Assembly (NCBI RefSeq): GCF_017352135.1
Contig: NZ_CP071456.1
Coordinates: 186,001-250,000 of the forward strand
Direction of reading: 5' to 3'
Length of the DNA stretch: 64,000 nt
Source of the DNA: Rhizobium lentis
GTDB lineage: Bacteria > Pseudomonadota > Alphaproteobacteria > Rhizobiales > Rhizobiaceae
The position numbers and the translations under genes were made by a program. How positions within the stretch are numbered: the stretch's first letter is position 1; the number at the start of each line of letters is the position of its first letter. Below the pieces are notes generated by a model that had not been told where the DNA came from, searched no databases, and was given only the letters and a program-made list of their open reading frames with translations. This document shows positions 17,838 through 26,325 of this stretch, one piece after another.

Positions 17838-18422
17838 ATGAATATCGACTTCAACCAGGGAAAATGGCTGAACGAGCCGGCCAGCTGGCACGCCGACGAC
17901 ACCGGCCTGACGATGACAACAGGCGAGAAGACCGATTTTTGGCGCGAAACCTATTACGGCTTCACCCGCGACAGCGGCCACTTCCTCGCCTTTCCCACCG
18001 GCGAGAGCTTCACCGCGCAGATCCGCATCCAGGGCGAATTCCGCACCCTCTACGACCAGGCCGGCCTGATGGTGCGCATTGACGAAAAACGCTGGGTGAA
18101 GACAGGCGTCGAATTCACCGACGGCGAACCCTTCCTCAGCACCGTCGTCACCGACGGCAGATCCGACTGGTCAGTGTCGCAGCCCTTCAAGGAATTGGAG
18201 GATTTCCGCATCCGCGTGACGGTGGCAAACGGCGCAATGCGCATCCAGGCCTCCCGCGACGGCAGCCATTGGCCGCTACTGCGGTTAGCGCCCTTCCCGG
18301 CTGCCGATCGCTATGAGGTGGGGCCGACAGCCTGTACGCCGGAGCGGAGTGGGTTGAGGGTGCGGTTTTCGGAGTTTTCGGTTGGGCCGGCGATTACGAC
18401 GGGGCTGCATGATTTGAGTTAG
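17838..18422 (+). CDS. DUF1349 domain protein
   Basis: A 194-residue protein of the DUF1349 family (concanavalin-like beta-sandwich, YesU-like). Motifs seen include KTDFWRETYYGF, YDQAGLMVRIDEKRWVKTGVEF and the FSEFSVGP ending. No signal peptide is seen, so it is probably cytoplasmic. I chose ATG 17838 because GGGAGA lies about six bases upstream; the frame stays open back to 17712 without a ribosome binding site. It is divergent from the transporter operon. The family has no settled function, but is often near carbohydrate genes. Confidence 0.8.
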   Translation: MNIDFNQGKWLNEPASWHADDTGLTMTTGEKTDFWRETYYGFTRDSGHFLAFPTGESFTAQIRIQGEFRTLYDQAGLMVRIDEKRWVKTGVEFTDGEPFLSTVVTDGRSDWSVSQPFKELEDFRIRVTVANGAMRIQASRDGSHWPLLRLAPFPAADRYEVGPTACTPERSGLRVRFSEFSVGPAITTGLHDLS

Positions 18423-18559
18423 GCAAAATGCCTTCAGGATTGCGCTGGGAAGGCCTCCAGCAATGTCCACGCCCAAGGGCAGCCGCTCCGAAATACCGGA
18501 ATACTCACTTTCGGAGTGACAGCCGCGCCCATCTCTGCGAAAAGAAACAGGATGAGAGA
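18423..18559. other. Leader region before the TPP riboswitch
   Basis: Holds a short hairpin right after the DUF1349 stop (AGGCA-AAA-TGCCT, 18421-18433) and an 8-bp stem CTCCGAAA/TTTCGGAG (18486-18493 with 18509-18516). The thi promoter should lie here, but I see no clear -35/-10 pair. Confidence 0.4.
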
Positions 18560-18631
18560 CAGGGGCGTTCGTCGACAGACGGGCTGAGAAGAACCCTTCG
18601 AACCTGAACCGGATAATGCCGGCGGAGGGAG
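18560..18631 (+). promoter_or_regulatory. TPP riboswitch (THI element)
   Basis: The conserved blocks of the thiamine pyrophosphate aptamer are present in order: GGGGCGT, GGGCTGAGAA, ACCCTTCGAACCTGA, CCGGATAATGCCGGCG and GGAGGGA. They precede thiM by about 57 bases. TPP binding should reduce expression of thiMED. The downstream sequence suggests control of ribosome access rather than an intrinsic terminator. Confidence 0.95.
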
Positions 18632-18637
18632 TCGCTC

Positions 18638-18687
18638 GGGGCACCGCGCTCAGGGGCCCCGCGCCTGCCCCGCCCGAAAGGGGCACC
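18638..18687 (+). promoter_or_regulatory. Putative expression platform of the thiM riboswitch
   Basis: GGGGCACC occurs twice, at 18638-18645 and at 18680-18687, where it contains the thiM ribosome binding site. TGCCCC at 18666-18671 can pair with either copy. Pairing with the second copy hides the ribosome binding site; pairing with the first leaves it free. This is a simple mutually exclusive switch. Confidence 0.6.
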
Positions 18688-19491
18688 ATGCAGAACAGAA
18701 CTACACCGGGCGCCATGCTGAAGGCGATGCGCGAAAAGCCGCCGCTCGTTCAGTGCATCACCAATTATGTTGCCATGAACATCGCGGCCAACGTGCTGCT
18801 GGCATCCGGCGCTTCGCCCGCCATGGTGCACGCCGCAGAAGAAGCCGGCGAATTCGCCGGCATCGCAAGCGCGCTGACCGTCAATATCGGCACGCTGTCG
18901 ACGCAATGGCTCGACGGCATGCAGGCGGCGGCGAAGGCCGCGGCATCCGCCGGAAAGCCCTGGGTCCTTGATCCGGTCGCCCACTATGCCACGGCCTTCC
19001 GCCGCAATGCGGTCGCCGATCTGCTGGCGCTCAAGCCGACGATCATCCGCGGCAACGCTTCCGAAATCATCGCACTTGCTGGCGGAGAAAGCCGCGGCCA
19101 AGGCGTCGACAGCCGCGATCCGGTCGATGAGGCGGAGGAGTCGGCGCGGCGGCTCGCCGAGCGGCAGCAGGCGATCGTCGCCGTCACCGGTGCGGTCGAT
19201 TTCGTTACCGATGGCCAAAGGGCCGTCCGCGTCCATGGCGGATCGGTCCTGATGCCGCGGGTCACGGCGCTTGGCTGCTCGCTCACCTGCCTCGTCGGTG
19301 CCTTCGCCGCCACAGTGCCGGAGGATATGTTCGGGGCGACAGTCGCCGCGCTTGCGACCTTCGCGGTCGCCGGGGAGGATGCCGCACTCGGAGCGGCCGG
19401 CCCCGGCTCCTTTTCCTGGCGTTTCCTCGATGCGCTGTCGGCGCTCGACGCCGAAACGCTCGACGCCAGGGCAAGGATATCGGCCGCATGA
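18688..19491 (+). CDS. thiM: Hydroxyethylthiazole kinase
   Basis: A 267-residue ribokinase-like enzyme that phosphorylates the thiazole moiety (THZ) for thiamine salvage. Typical segments are PLVQCITNYVAMNIAANVLLASGASPAM near the N-terminus and the anion-hole region VTALGCSLTCLVGAF, where C is the catalytic-base position of this family. Length is normal. ATG 18688 follows AAAGGGGCACC. It is the first gene of thiMED and overlaps thiE by four bases. Confidence 0.95.
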   Translation: MQNRTTPGAMLKAMREKPPLVQCITNYVAMNIAANVLLASGASPAMVHAAEEAGEFAGIASALTVNIGTLSTQWLDGMQAAAKAAASAGKPWVLDPVAHYATAFRRNAVADLLALKPTIIRGNASEIIALAGGESRGQGVDSRDPVDEAEESARRLAERQQAIVAVTGAVDFVTDGQRAVRVHGGSVLMPRVTALGCSLTCLVGAFAATVPEDMFGATVAALATFAVAGEDAALGAAGPGSFSWRFLDALSALDAETLDARARISAA

Positions 19492-20123
19492 AGGCGTTCG
19501 ACCTCTCGCTCTATCTCGTTCTCGACCCTGATCTCTGCGCCGGGATCGGCATGGTCGAGACCGCACGCCTTGCCGTTGCCGGCGGCGCGACGATGGTGCA
19601 ATTGCGTGACAAACAGGCCGGCACAGCCCGTATGATCGAGACGGGCCGCGCCTTGAGAGCGGCGCTCGATGGCACCGGCGCGCTCCTCATCGTCAACGAC
19701 GATGCCGAGGCGGCCATCGCCATCGGCGCCGATGGCCTGCATATAGGCCAGGAGGACATGGATGCGCGCACCGCGCGAGGGATGATCGGACCCGAGATGA
19801 TCCTCGGCCTCTCGGTGGAAACAGCGCCGCTTGCGGCCGCCGTCGACCCTGATCTCGTCGATTACACCGGCGTCGGACCGGTGTTTGCGACACCGACCAA
19901 GGCCGACCACAAGCAGCCGATCGGCTTTGACGGTCTTGCAAGGCTGGTGAAGGCCTCGCCGGTGCCGTCGGTCGCTATCGGCGGTCTCAAGGCGGACCAT
20001 GTGGCCGAGGTATTTGCAGCAGGCGCCAGGGGGCTTGCCGTCGTCTCCGCCATCGCGGGCACGCCAGACCCCGAGGCGGCCACGCGCCGCATCGCCGCAG
20101 AAATCCGAAAGGTGCGTCCATGA
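19488..20123 (+). CDS. thiE: Thiamine phosphate synthase
   Basis: A 211-residue TIM-barrel enzyme that joins HMP pyrophosphate and thiazole phosphate to give thiamine monophosphate. Conserved pieces are MVQLRDKQAG (residues about 36-45), LLIVNDDAEAAIAIGADGLHIGQED and the glycine-rich phosphate loop VAIGGL. The start ATG overlaps the thiM stop by four bases (ATGA), and it overlaps thiD in the same way, so the three enzymes are translationally coupled. Confidence 0.95.
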   Translation: MKAFDLSLYLVLDPDLCAGIGMVETARLAVAGGATMVQLRDKQAGTARMIETGRALRAALDGTGALLIVNDDAEAAIAIGADGLHIGQEDMDARTARGMIGPEMILGLSVETAPLAAAVDPDLVDYTGVGPVFATPTKADHKQPIGFDGLARLVKASPVPSVAIGGLKADHVAEVFAAGARGLAVVSAIAGTPDPEAATRRIAAEIRKVRP

Positions 20124-20926
20124 TCCGCAACGTCCTCTCCATCGCCGGCTCCGACCCCTCGGGCGGCGCCGGCATCCAGGCCGACCTCAAGGCCTTTTCC
20201 GCCCGCGGCGTCTATGGCATGGCGGTGCTGACGGCGCTGACGGCGCAGAACACGCAAGGTGTGACCGGCGTGCATCTGGTGCCGCCGCAATTCGTCGCCG
20301 ACCAGATCAATGCCGTCTTTGCCGATGTGCGCGTCGATGCCGTCAAGATCGGCATGATCGCCAATGCCGGCATCGCCGAGGCTGTTGCCGCAGCGCTTGG
20401 CGATCGGCGCGGCATCATCGTTCTCGATCCGGTGATGATCGCCAAGGGCGGCGCCGCCCTGCTCGCGCCCGAGGCGGTCGACGTGCTGACCCGGCGGCTG
20501 CTGCCGCTCGCGACGCTTCTGACCCCGAACCTGCCGGAAGCCGCCGCCCTGCTGCGTTTTCCAGTCGCAACAAACCGCGCGGAGATGGCCGCCCAGGCCG
20601 AGCGGCTGCGCGCCCTCGGGCCGGCTGCCGTGCTGGTCAAGGGCGGACATCTCGACGGCGACGAGAGCCCCGACGTGCTTGCCACCGCCGACGGCCTCTA
20701 CTGGTTCGAAGCCCGACGCGTGCCGACCAAGAACACCCACGGCACCGGCTGCACGCTGTCCAGCGCGCTGGCGGCCGAACTTGCCAAGGGCGCCTCGACC
20801 GATGAGGCAGTCTCGATCGCCAAGGACTATCTCGCCGGCGCGGTCGCAAGCGCCGGAAAGCTCAGCGTCGGCTCCGGCCACGGTCCGGTTCAGCATTTCC
20901 ACGCGCTTTGGAAAGAGTCCCAATAG
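20120..20926 (+). CDS. thiD: Hydroxymethylpyrimidine / phosphomethylpyrimidine kinase
   Basis: A 268-residue ribokinase-fold enzyme that phosphorylates HMP and HMP-P. The N-terminal IAGSDPSGGAGIQADLKAF, the central VLDPVMIAKGG and the C-terminal anion hole NTHGTGCTLSSALA are all canonical. With ThiM and ThiE it completes salvage of both thiamine halves, with no de novo genes (thiC, thiG) nearby. It is closed by a strong hairpin terminator at 20950-20993. Confidence 0.95.
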   Translation: MIRNVLSIAGSDPSGGAGIQADLKAFSARGVYGMAVLTALTAQNTQGVTGVHLVPPQFVADQINAVFADVRVDAVKIGMIANAGIAEAVAAALGDRRGIIVLDPVMIAKGGAALLAPEAVDVLTRRLLPLATLLTPNLPEAAALLRFPVATNRAEMAAQAERLRALGPAAVLVKGGHLDGDESPDVLATADGLYWFEARRVPTKNTHGTGCTLSSALAAELAKGASTDEAVSIAKDYLAGAVASAGKLSVGSGHGPVQHFHALWKESQ

Positions 20927-20949
20927 GCGCTGGCATCGGCGAATAGATG

Positions 20950-20993
20950 CCAATGAAAAACGGCCCGGTTCTCCCGGGCCGTTTTGCATTGGA
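20950..20993. terminator. Strong terminator after thiD
   Basis: An 8-bp core stem CGGCCCGG/CCGGGCCG (20961-20968 with 20974-20981) is extended by AAAA/TTTT and by CCAATG/CATTGG flanks. A T-run follows on the plus strand and an A-run precedes, so it should work in both directions. Confidence 0.9.
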
Positions 20994-21141
20994 CCAATAC
21001 CCCAAGTCGAAGCTGCACGAGAACGGCAGGCGCCGCGCCGCATCTGAAAATCCCTGTTGACAAGCCCTCTGAGATGGCGAAGTCTATGACATTAAAAGGG
21101 GATATATTCCGCAATAAGGGAACATTTGGAGATAGACAGGG

Positions 21142-21621
21142 ATGCCAGACCTGCTTGTGAGCTTATATTCAAACAGGCTCGCGGAACTGAAAGAGCGGGC
21201 CGACGTCGTCGGCGCCTCCATCCGTCCGGCTCTCCCTCCGGAACTGCATCTCGTCGTCGCCTGGATTCGCGAACGGTTCAGCGAAAACTGGGCGAGTGAA
21301 GTTTCTGTCGCCTTCTCCCGCCAGCCCGTTGCCTGCCTGATCGCTGTCGAAGGCGGCGAACTGCTCGGTTTTGCCTGCTACGACACAACGGCCCGCGGCT
21401 TCTTCGGTCCGACCGGCGTCGATCCGGAAGCACGCGGCAGGGGCCTCGGCCTCGCCCTCTTTTCCGCCTGCCTCCAGACCATGAAGGCGCTCGGCCATGC
21501 CTATGCCTTCATCGGCGATGCCGGCCCCGTCGATTTCTACGCGAGCACCGCAGGCGCGATCGCCATCCCTGCCCCCGACAAGGGCATTTACCAAGGCATG
21601 CTGAGAAGCGCGCCGAAATGA
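21142..21621 (+). CDS. GNAT-family N-acetyltransferase
   Basis: A 159-residue acetyl-CoA-dependent acetyltransferase. The acetyl-CoA pyrophosphate loop is in motif A, GPTGVDPEARGRGLGLALFSA (about residues 93-113), preceded by the beta-bulge strand LLGFACYDTTARGFF. It is the first gene of a likely operon with a NagZ-like hydrolase (24 bases downstream) and an oligopeptide-type transporter, so an amino sugar or peptide could be its substrate, but this is only context. The ribosome binding site is imperfect. Confidence 0.82.
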   Translation: MPDLLVSLYSNRLAELKERADVVGASIRPALPPELHLVVAWIRERFSENWASEVSVAFSRQPVACLIAVEGGELLGFACYDTTARGFFGPTGVDPEARGRGLGLALFSACLQTMKALGHAYAFIGDAGPVDFYASTAGAIAIPAPDKGIYQGMLRSAPK

Positions 21622-21645
21622 CCCTCTGATACCGGAGTTACAGAA

Positions 21646-22668
21646 TTGTCCTCGACCCCGCTCGCCCTATTCGTCGGCCTCCCAAACCCTGTCATTTCGG
21701 ATGACGAATTCGCGCTCTTTCGCGACACCAACCCGCTCGGCCTCTTCGTCGGCCGGCGTAACCAGCGTGAGCCGGAGCAGACGAAGCGGCTGATCGACCG
21801 CTTCCGCGAAGCCGTCGGCCGAGAGGATGCGCCTGTTTTCACCGACCAGGAGGGCGGCCGCGTTCAGCATCTCGATGCCGGCCCCTGGCCGCTCTTCCGC
21901 AGCTTCGGCCAATTCGCCGAGCTTGCCCGCCGCGATTTCGATCTCGGGAAAAAAGCACTGCGCCTTTCCTCCCAGGCCATGGGCGCGATGATGACGGAAC
22001 TCGGCCTTTCCAGCGGCTGCTCGCCCGTTCTCGATCTCGTCTTCGAGACGACGAGCGCGGTCATCGGCGCCCGCTCCTTCGGCCCCGATCCCGATGTCAT
22101 CGCTGCCCTCGGCCGGGAGGTGGTCGACGGCCTGCTCGAGACCGGCAACATGCCCGTCATGAAGCATATTCCCGGCCATGGCCGCGCCACGCTCGATTCC
22201 CACAAGGAACGACCGGTCGTCGATGCCAGCCGTGAGACGCTCGCCGCCACCGATTTCAAGCCTTTCCTAGCACTGAAGGATACGCCCTGGGCGATGGTCG
22301 CCCACGTTGTTTACTCCGCCTACGACGCCGAGCTGCCGGCCTCCGTCTCGCCTGTCATGCACGAGGTGATCCGCAAGGAGATGGGTTACGAGGGCGTGCT
22401 GATCTCCGACTGCATCTTCATGGAGTCGCTTGCCGGCACGCTGCCGGAGCGGGTCGCCCAAGTGCTCGACGCGGGCTTCGACATCGCCCTCCACAGCCAC
22501 GGCGACGTCAGCGAAAGCGAAGCCGCCGCCAAGGCCGCCCGCCCGCTGACGGACGCCGCGCTGAAGCGTATCGCCGCCGGCAAGGCCCGGCTCGGCAATC
22601 TCAAGATCGACGTCCGCGCCGCCCATGCCGAGGTCGAAGACATGTTTGCCAGCGTGCCGGTCGCCTGA
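21646..22668 (+). CDS. Glycoside hydrolase family 3 protein (NagZ-like beta-N-acetylhexosaminidase)
   Basis: A 340-residue single-domain GH3 protein without a signal peptide. The NagZ hallmark KHIPGHGRA is present (about residues 168-176), together with the substrate-binding FTDQEGGRVQHL and the nucleophile region LISDCIFMESL, where D is the expected catalytic aspartate. The start is TTG 21646 with GGAG eight bases upstream. Followed at 43 bases by a binding-protein gene, so the unit may import and cleave beta-N-acetylhexosamine-containing glycans, such as chitobiose or muropeptides, in the cytoplasm. The housekeeping NagZ may be elsewhere. Confidence 0.85.
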   Translation: MSSTPLALFVGLPNPVISDDEFALFRDTNPLGLFVGRRNQREPEQTKRLIDRFREAVGREDAPVFTDQEGGRVQHLDAGPWPLFRSFGQFAELARRDFDLGKKALRLSSQAMGAMMTELGLSSGCSPVLDLVFETTSAVIGARSFGPDPDVIAALGREVVDGLLETGNMPVMKHIPGHGRATLDSHKERPVVDASRETLAATDFKPFLALKDTPWAMVAHVVYSAYDAELPASVSPVMHEVIRKEMGYEGVLISDCIFMESLAGTLPERVAQVLDAGFDIALHSHGDVSESEAAAKAARPLTDAALKRIAAGKARLGNLKIDVRAAHAEVEDMFASVPVA

Positions 22669-22710
22669 CCGGCAGATCATTTTCACGCATAAGAAAAAGG
22701 GGAATGGAAC

Positions 22711-24357
22711 ATGAAAAAATATCTACTTGCAGCCGCAGCACTGACGCTGCTTTCGGGATCCGCCATGGCGCAGACGATCCTGACGGCGAATATCGAACCG
22801 GCGACGACCTGGGTTCGCAACTTCAACCCGTTCAACCAGACCTCGGCGCGCCAGTCGACGCTCGACTTCATCTACGAGCCGCTCGTCATCTTCAATCGCT
22901 TCGACAGCAACAAGCCGGTCTATCGCCTGGCCGAAAGCTTCAAGCTCTCCGACGATCTGAAGAGCATCGAGTTCAAGCTGCGCCCGAACCTGAAATGGTC
23001 GGATGGCAAGCCGTTGACCGCAGCCGACGTCAAGTTCACCTATGACTACCTGAAGAAATTCCCGGCGCTCGACTTCGTCAGCATCTGGACCTTCGTCACC
23101 GATGTGCAGGCGGTCGACGGCCAGACGGTGCGCTTCACGCTCGCCAATCCGAGCTCACTTGCCGCCGAGCAGATCTCGCAGCTGCCGATCGTTCCGGAAC
23201 ACATCTGGAAGGATGTCGCCGATCCCGTCACTTTCGCCAACGAGAACCCGGTCGGCAGCGGCCCGTTGACCGAGGTGCCGCGCTTCACCGGCCAGACCTA
23301 TGACCAGTGCCGCAACCCGAACTACTGGGACAACGCGCATCTGAAGGTCGACTGCATTCGCTTTCCACAGCTTGCCGACAACAATCAGATCCTGACGGCG
23401 ACGGCCGACGGCACGCTAGATTGGGGTGTCTCCTTCATTCCGGATATCGACAATGTCTATGTCTCCAAGGACCCGGCGCATTTCCACTACTGGTATTCGC
23501 CGAGCAGCATGGTCGCCTTCCTGTTCAACCTGGAAACGGCGAACGAAAACAACAAGAAGGCCTTCAACGATGTGAAGTTCCGCCGCGCCGTCGGCATGGC
23601 GCTCGATCGCAAGACGATGATCGACGTCGCCGGCTACGGCTATCCGACGCTGAACGAAGACCCCGGCCTGATGGGCGAGCTCTACAAGAGCTGGGCGGAT
23701 CCGTCCGTCAAGGCCGATTTCGGCAAGTTCGCGACCTATGACGCCGACGCGGCCAAGGCACTGCTCGACGAGGCCGGCTACAAGGACAAGGACGGCGACG
23801 GCTTCCGCGACAATCCCGACGGGAGCAAGATCGCCTTCTCGATCATCGTTCCGAACTCCTGGACGGACTGGGTCGATACCGTCAACATCGCCGTCGAAGG
23901 CATGCAGGCGGTCGGCATCGACGCCAAGATCGAAACGCCCGAGGAAGCCGTCTGGACCGGCAACCTCATCGGCGGCAAGTTCGATGCGGCGATCAACAGC
24001 CTGCCGGCTTCGGCTTCGCCCTATTATCCCTACAAGCGCGCCTTCAGCGCTTCGGACAAGGGCAAGACCCGCTTCACGGCGCAGCGCTGGTTCAATCCTG
24101 ATGTCGAGAAGCTCGTCACCGAGTTCACCCATACCGCCGACCTTGCCAAGCAGAAGGAAGCGATGAACAGGGCGCAGCGCATCGTCGCCGAAAACATGCC
24201 GATGATTCCGGTCTTCAACAATCCGAACTGGTATCAGTACAACACCAAACGCTTCACCGGCTGGTCGACCAAGGAGAACCCGTTCGTCAACCCGTCGATC
24301 TCGCGCACCAATCCGGCGCGCCTCTTGAACCTGCTCGCTCTCGAGCCCGTCAAGTAA
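22711..24357 (+). CDS. Periplasmic substrate-binding protein, family 5 (second Opp/Dpp-type system)
   Basis: A 548-residue secreted protein with signal peptide MKKYLLAAAALTLLSGSAMAQ. SBP_bac_5 features include LAESFKLSDDLKSIEFKLRPNLKWSDGKPLTAADVKFTYDY and NPVGSGPL. It is longer than typical DppA, closer to family members that bind oligosaccharides. GGGGAATGGAAC precedes the ATG. The next gene starts after a 110-base gap that holds a nested palindromic element. Confidence 0.92.
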   Translation: MKKYLLAAAALTLLSGSAMAQTILTANIEPATTWVRNFNPFNQTSARQSTLDFIYEPLVIFNRFDSNKPVYRLAESFKLSDDLKSIEFKLRPNLKWSDGKPLTAADVKFTYDYLKKFPALDFVSIWTFVTDVQAVDGQTVRFTLANPSSLAAEQISQLPIVPEHIWKDVADPVTFANENPVGSGPLTEVPRFTGQTYDQCRNPNYWDNAHLKVDCIRFPQLADNNQILTATADGTLDWGVSFIPDIDNVYVSKDPAHFHYWYSPSSMVAFLFNLETANENNKKAFNDVKFRRAVGMALDRKTMIDVAGYGYPTLNEDPGLMGELYKSWADPSVKADFGKFATYDADAAKALLDEAGYKDKDGDGFRDNPDGSKIAFSIIVPNSWTDWVDTVNIAVEGMQAVGIDAKIETPEEAVWTGNLIGGKFDAAINSLPASASPYYPYKRAFSASDKGKTRFTAQRWFNPDVEKLVTEFTHTADLAKQKEAMNRAQRIVAENMPMIPVFNNPNWYQYNTKRFTGWSTKENPFVNPSISRTNPARLLNLLALEPVK

Positions 24358-24370
24358 GCATCATGATCTC

Positions 24371-24450
24371 GGGAGTGGCGTCGAAGCATGATGCCGAAAA
24401 CTGTTAGCGGTTTTCGGAAGACATCATGCTCATCCAGAAACGCCACTCCC
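24371..24450. repeat. Nested palindromic intergenic element
   Basis: Three inverted repeats are stacked in one 80-base element: GGGAGTGGCG (24371-24380) with CGCCACTCCC (24441-24450), AGCATGATG with CATCATGCT (24385-24393 with 24422-24430) and CCGAAAA with TTTTCGG (24394-24400 with 24411-24417). It folds into one long interrupted hairpin between the binding-protein and permease genes and resembles dispersed repeats known from rhizobial genomes. Confidence 0.75.
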
Positions 24451-24467
24451 GTCACGACGGAGTTCCC

Positions 24468-25445
24468 ATGGCTTTCCTGCTTCGCCGCCTGGTCTTCTAT
24501 ATGGCGGCCTTCATCGCCGCAGCGACGATCAATTTCTTCCTGCCCCGGCTGATGCCGGGCGACCCGGTGCAGATCATGTTTTCGAGCGCCGGCACCGAAC
24601 TGCCGCCGGAAAGCCTGCAGGCGCTGAAGCTCACCTTCGGCTTCGTCGACGGCCCGCTCTGGCAGCAATATCTCACCTATCTCGGCAGCATCTTCACCGG
24701 CGATCTCGGCCGCTCGATCAAATATTTCCCGCTGCCGGTTACCTCGGTGCTCGGCCATGCTCTCGTCTGGACCGTCGGCCTGATGGGAACGGCAACGATC
24801 GTCAGCTTCGCGCTCGGCACCTTTCTCGGCATCGTCGCTGCCTGGCGGCGCGGCAGCAGGTTCGATGTCATCGTTTCCGTCGGCGCGATCTTCGCGACCT
24901 CGGTCCCAGCCGTCGTCACCTCGCTGATCGTGCTCTTCATCTTCGGTTTCACGCTCGGCTGGTTCCCGAACGGTTATGCCGCCGACCCGTCACTCGATCC
25001 GGCCTTCAGCCTGCACTATATCGGCAGCGTCGCCTATCACGGCATCCTGCCGATGGTAACCCTCTGCACCGTGCTGATCGGCGGCTTCACCGTCACCATG
25101 CGCAACAACATGATCAATCTGCTCGGCGAGGACTATATCGTCATGGCCCGCGCAAAGGGTCTGTCCGACCGGCATGTGATGCTCTGGTATGCGGCGCGCA
25201 ATGCCCTGCTGCCGACCGTCTCCAGCCTTGCCATCGCCATCGGCACCATCCTCGGCGGCTCGCTGGTGACGGAGGTCGTCTACAACTATCCCGGCCTCGG
25301 CAACATTCTTTACCAGGCGATCCTCGCCCGCGATTACCCGGTCATCCAAGGCCAGCTCCTCATCATGACAGCGACCATGCTGATCGCCAATTTCATCGTC
25401 GACGTCAGCTATGTCATGCTCGACCCGCGGCTGAAGGGAGCATGA
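24468..25445 (+). CDS. Peptide-type ABC transporter permease (DppB-like), second system
   Basis: A 325-residue inner-membrane subunit with about six helices. Begins MAFLLRRLVFYMAAFIAAATINFFLPRLMPGDP, typical of OppB/DppB, and carries the EAA loop MARAKGLSDRHVMLWYAARNALLPTVS. I chose ATG 24468 because GGAG lies just upstream and an ATG at 24426 falls inside the palindromic repeat. The C-terminus DPRLKGA is typical. It is followed one base later by the DppC-like gene. Confidence 0.92.
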   Translation: MAFLLRRLVFYMAAFIAAATINFFLPRLMPGDPVQIMFSSAGTELPPESLQALKLTFGFVDGPLWQQYLTYLGSIFTGDLGRSIKYFPLPVTSVLGHALVWTVGLMGTATIVSFALGTFLGIVAAWRRGSRFDVIVSVGAIFATSVPAVVTSLIVLFIFGFTLGWFPNGYAADPSLDPAFSLHYIGSVAYHGILPMVTLCTVLIGGFTVTMRNNMINLLGEDYIVMARAKGLSDRHVMLWYAARNALLPTVSSLAIAIGTILGGSLVTEVVYNYPGLGNILYQAILARDYPVIQGQLLIMTATMLIANFIVDVSYVMLDPRLKGA

Positions 25446-25446
25446 A

Positions 25447-26325
25447 ATGAAAGCCCTGCTTCGAAACCGCAAGGCGCTCAGCGGCCTCGTCATCATCGCT
25501 TTCATCGTCATCGTCGCGATCGCGGCGCCGTTGCTGACGCAGTACGATCCCGCCGCCCGCACCGGCCGGCCGCACCAGCCACCATCGCTCGACCATCTGC
25601 TCGGCACGACCCGCATCGGCCAGGATGTCTTCGCCCGGCTGCTTTACGGCGCCCGCACCTCGCTTGCCGTCGGCTTCGGCGCCGGGCTGCTGATCACGCT
25701 TGTCGGCACCGCGCTCGGCATCATTTCCGGCTATCGCGGCGGCAAGACCGACGAGATCATCAGCTTCTTCACCAACATGGTGCTTGTTGTTCCCAACCTG
25801 CCGCTGCTGCTGGTCCTTGCCGCCTTCATCGGCCAGGCAAGCCCTCTCGTCATCGCCCTCATCCTCGGCGCCACTTCCTGGGCTTGGGGCGCACGCGTCA
25901 CCCGCGCCGAGACGCTCTCCGTCAAGCAGAAGGATTTCGTCAAATCCGCCGAGATGATGGGCGAGCCGCAATGGCGCATCATGTCCTTCGAGATCTTTCC
26001 CAACCTGATTTCGATCGTCGGCATCAATTTCATCGGCAGCGTCATTTTCGCAATCATCACCGAGGCGACGCTGGAGTTTCTCGGCCTCGGCGATCCCAAG
26101 GCGGTTTCCTGGGGCACGATGCTCTATAATGCGCAGAAGGCTTCGGCCCTCTCGGTCGGCGCCTGGTGGGATATTCTCACGCCCTGCTTCGCGCTCGCCT
26201 TCCTCGGCATCGGCATGTCGCTCCTGAATTTCGCCGTCGACGAGATCGCCAATCCACGTCTGCGCACCGGCAATCATCTGAAGCGCTGGTCGCTGCTCGT
26301 CCGTTCCGGGGAGGGCCGCCTGTGA
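25447..26325 (+). CDS. Peptide-type ABC transporter permease (DppC-like), second system
   Basis: A 292-residue inner-membrane subunit. It has the N-terminal helix LSGLVIIAFIVIVAIAAPLLTQYDP, the motif GTTRIGQDVFARLLYGARTSL and an EAA loop (KSAEMMGEPQWRIMSFEIFPN). GGAG precedes ATG 25447. Its stop overlaps the GTG start of the next ATPase gene by four bases. Confidence 0.92.
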   Translation: MKALLRNRKALSGLVIIAFIVIVAIAAPLLTQYDPAARTGRPHQPPSLDHLLGTTRIGQDVFARLLYGARTSLAVGFGAGLLITLVGTALGIISGYRGGKTDEIISFFTNMVLVVPNLPLLLVLAAFIGQASPLVIALILGATSWAWGARVTRAETLSVKQKDFVKSAEMMGEPQWRIMSFEIFPNLISIVGINFIGSVIFAIITEATLEFLGLGDPKAVSWGTMLYNAQKASALSVGAWWDILTPCFALAFLGIGMSLLNFAVDEIANPRLRTGNHLKRWSLLVRSGEGRL

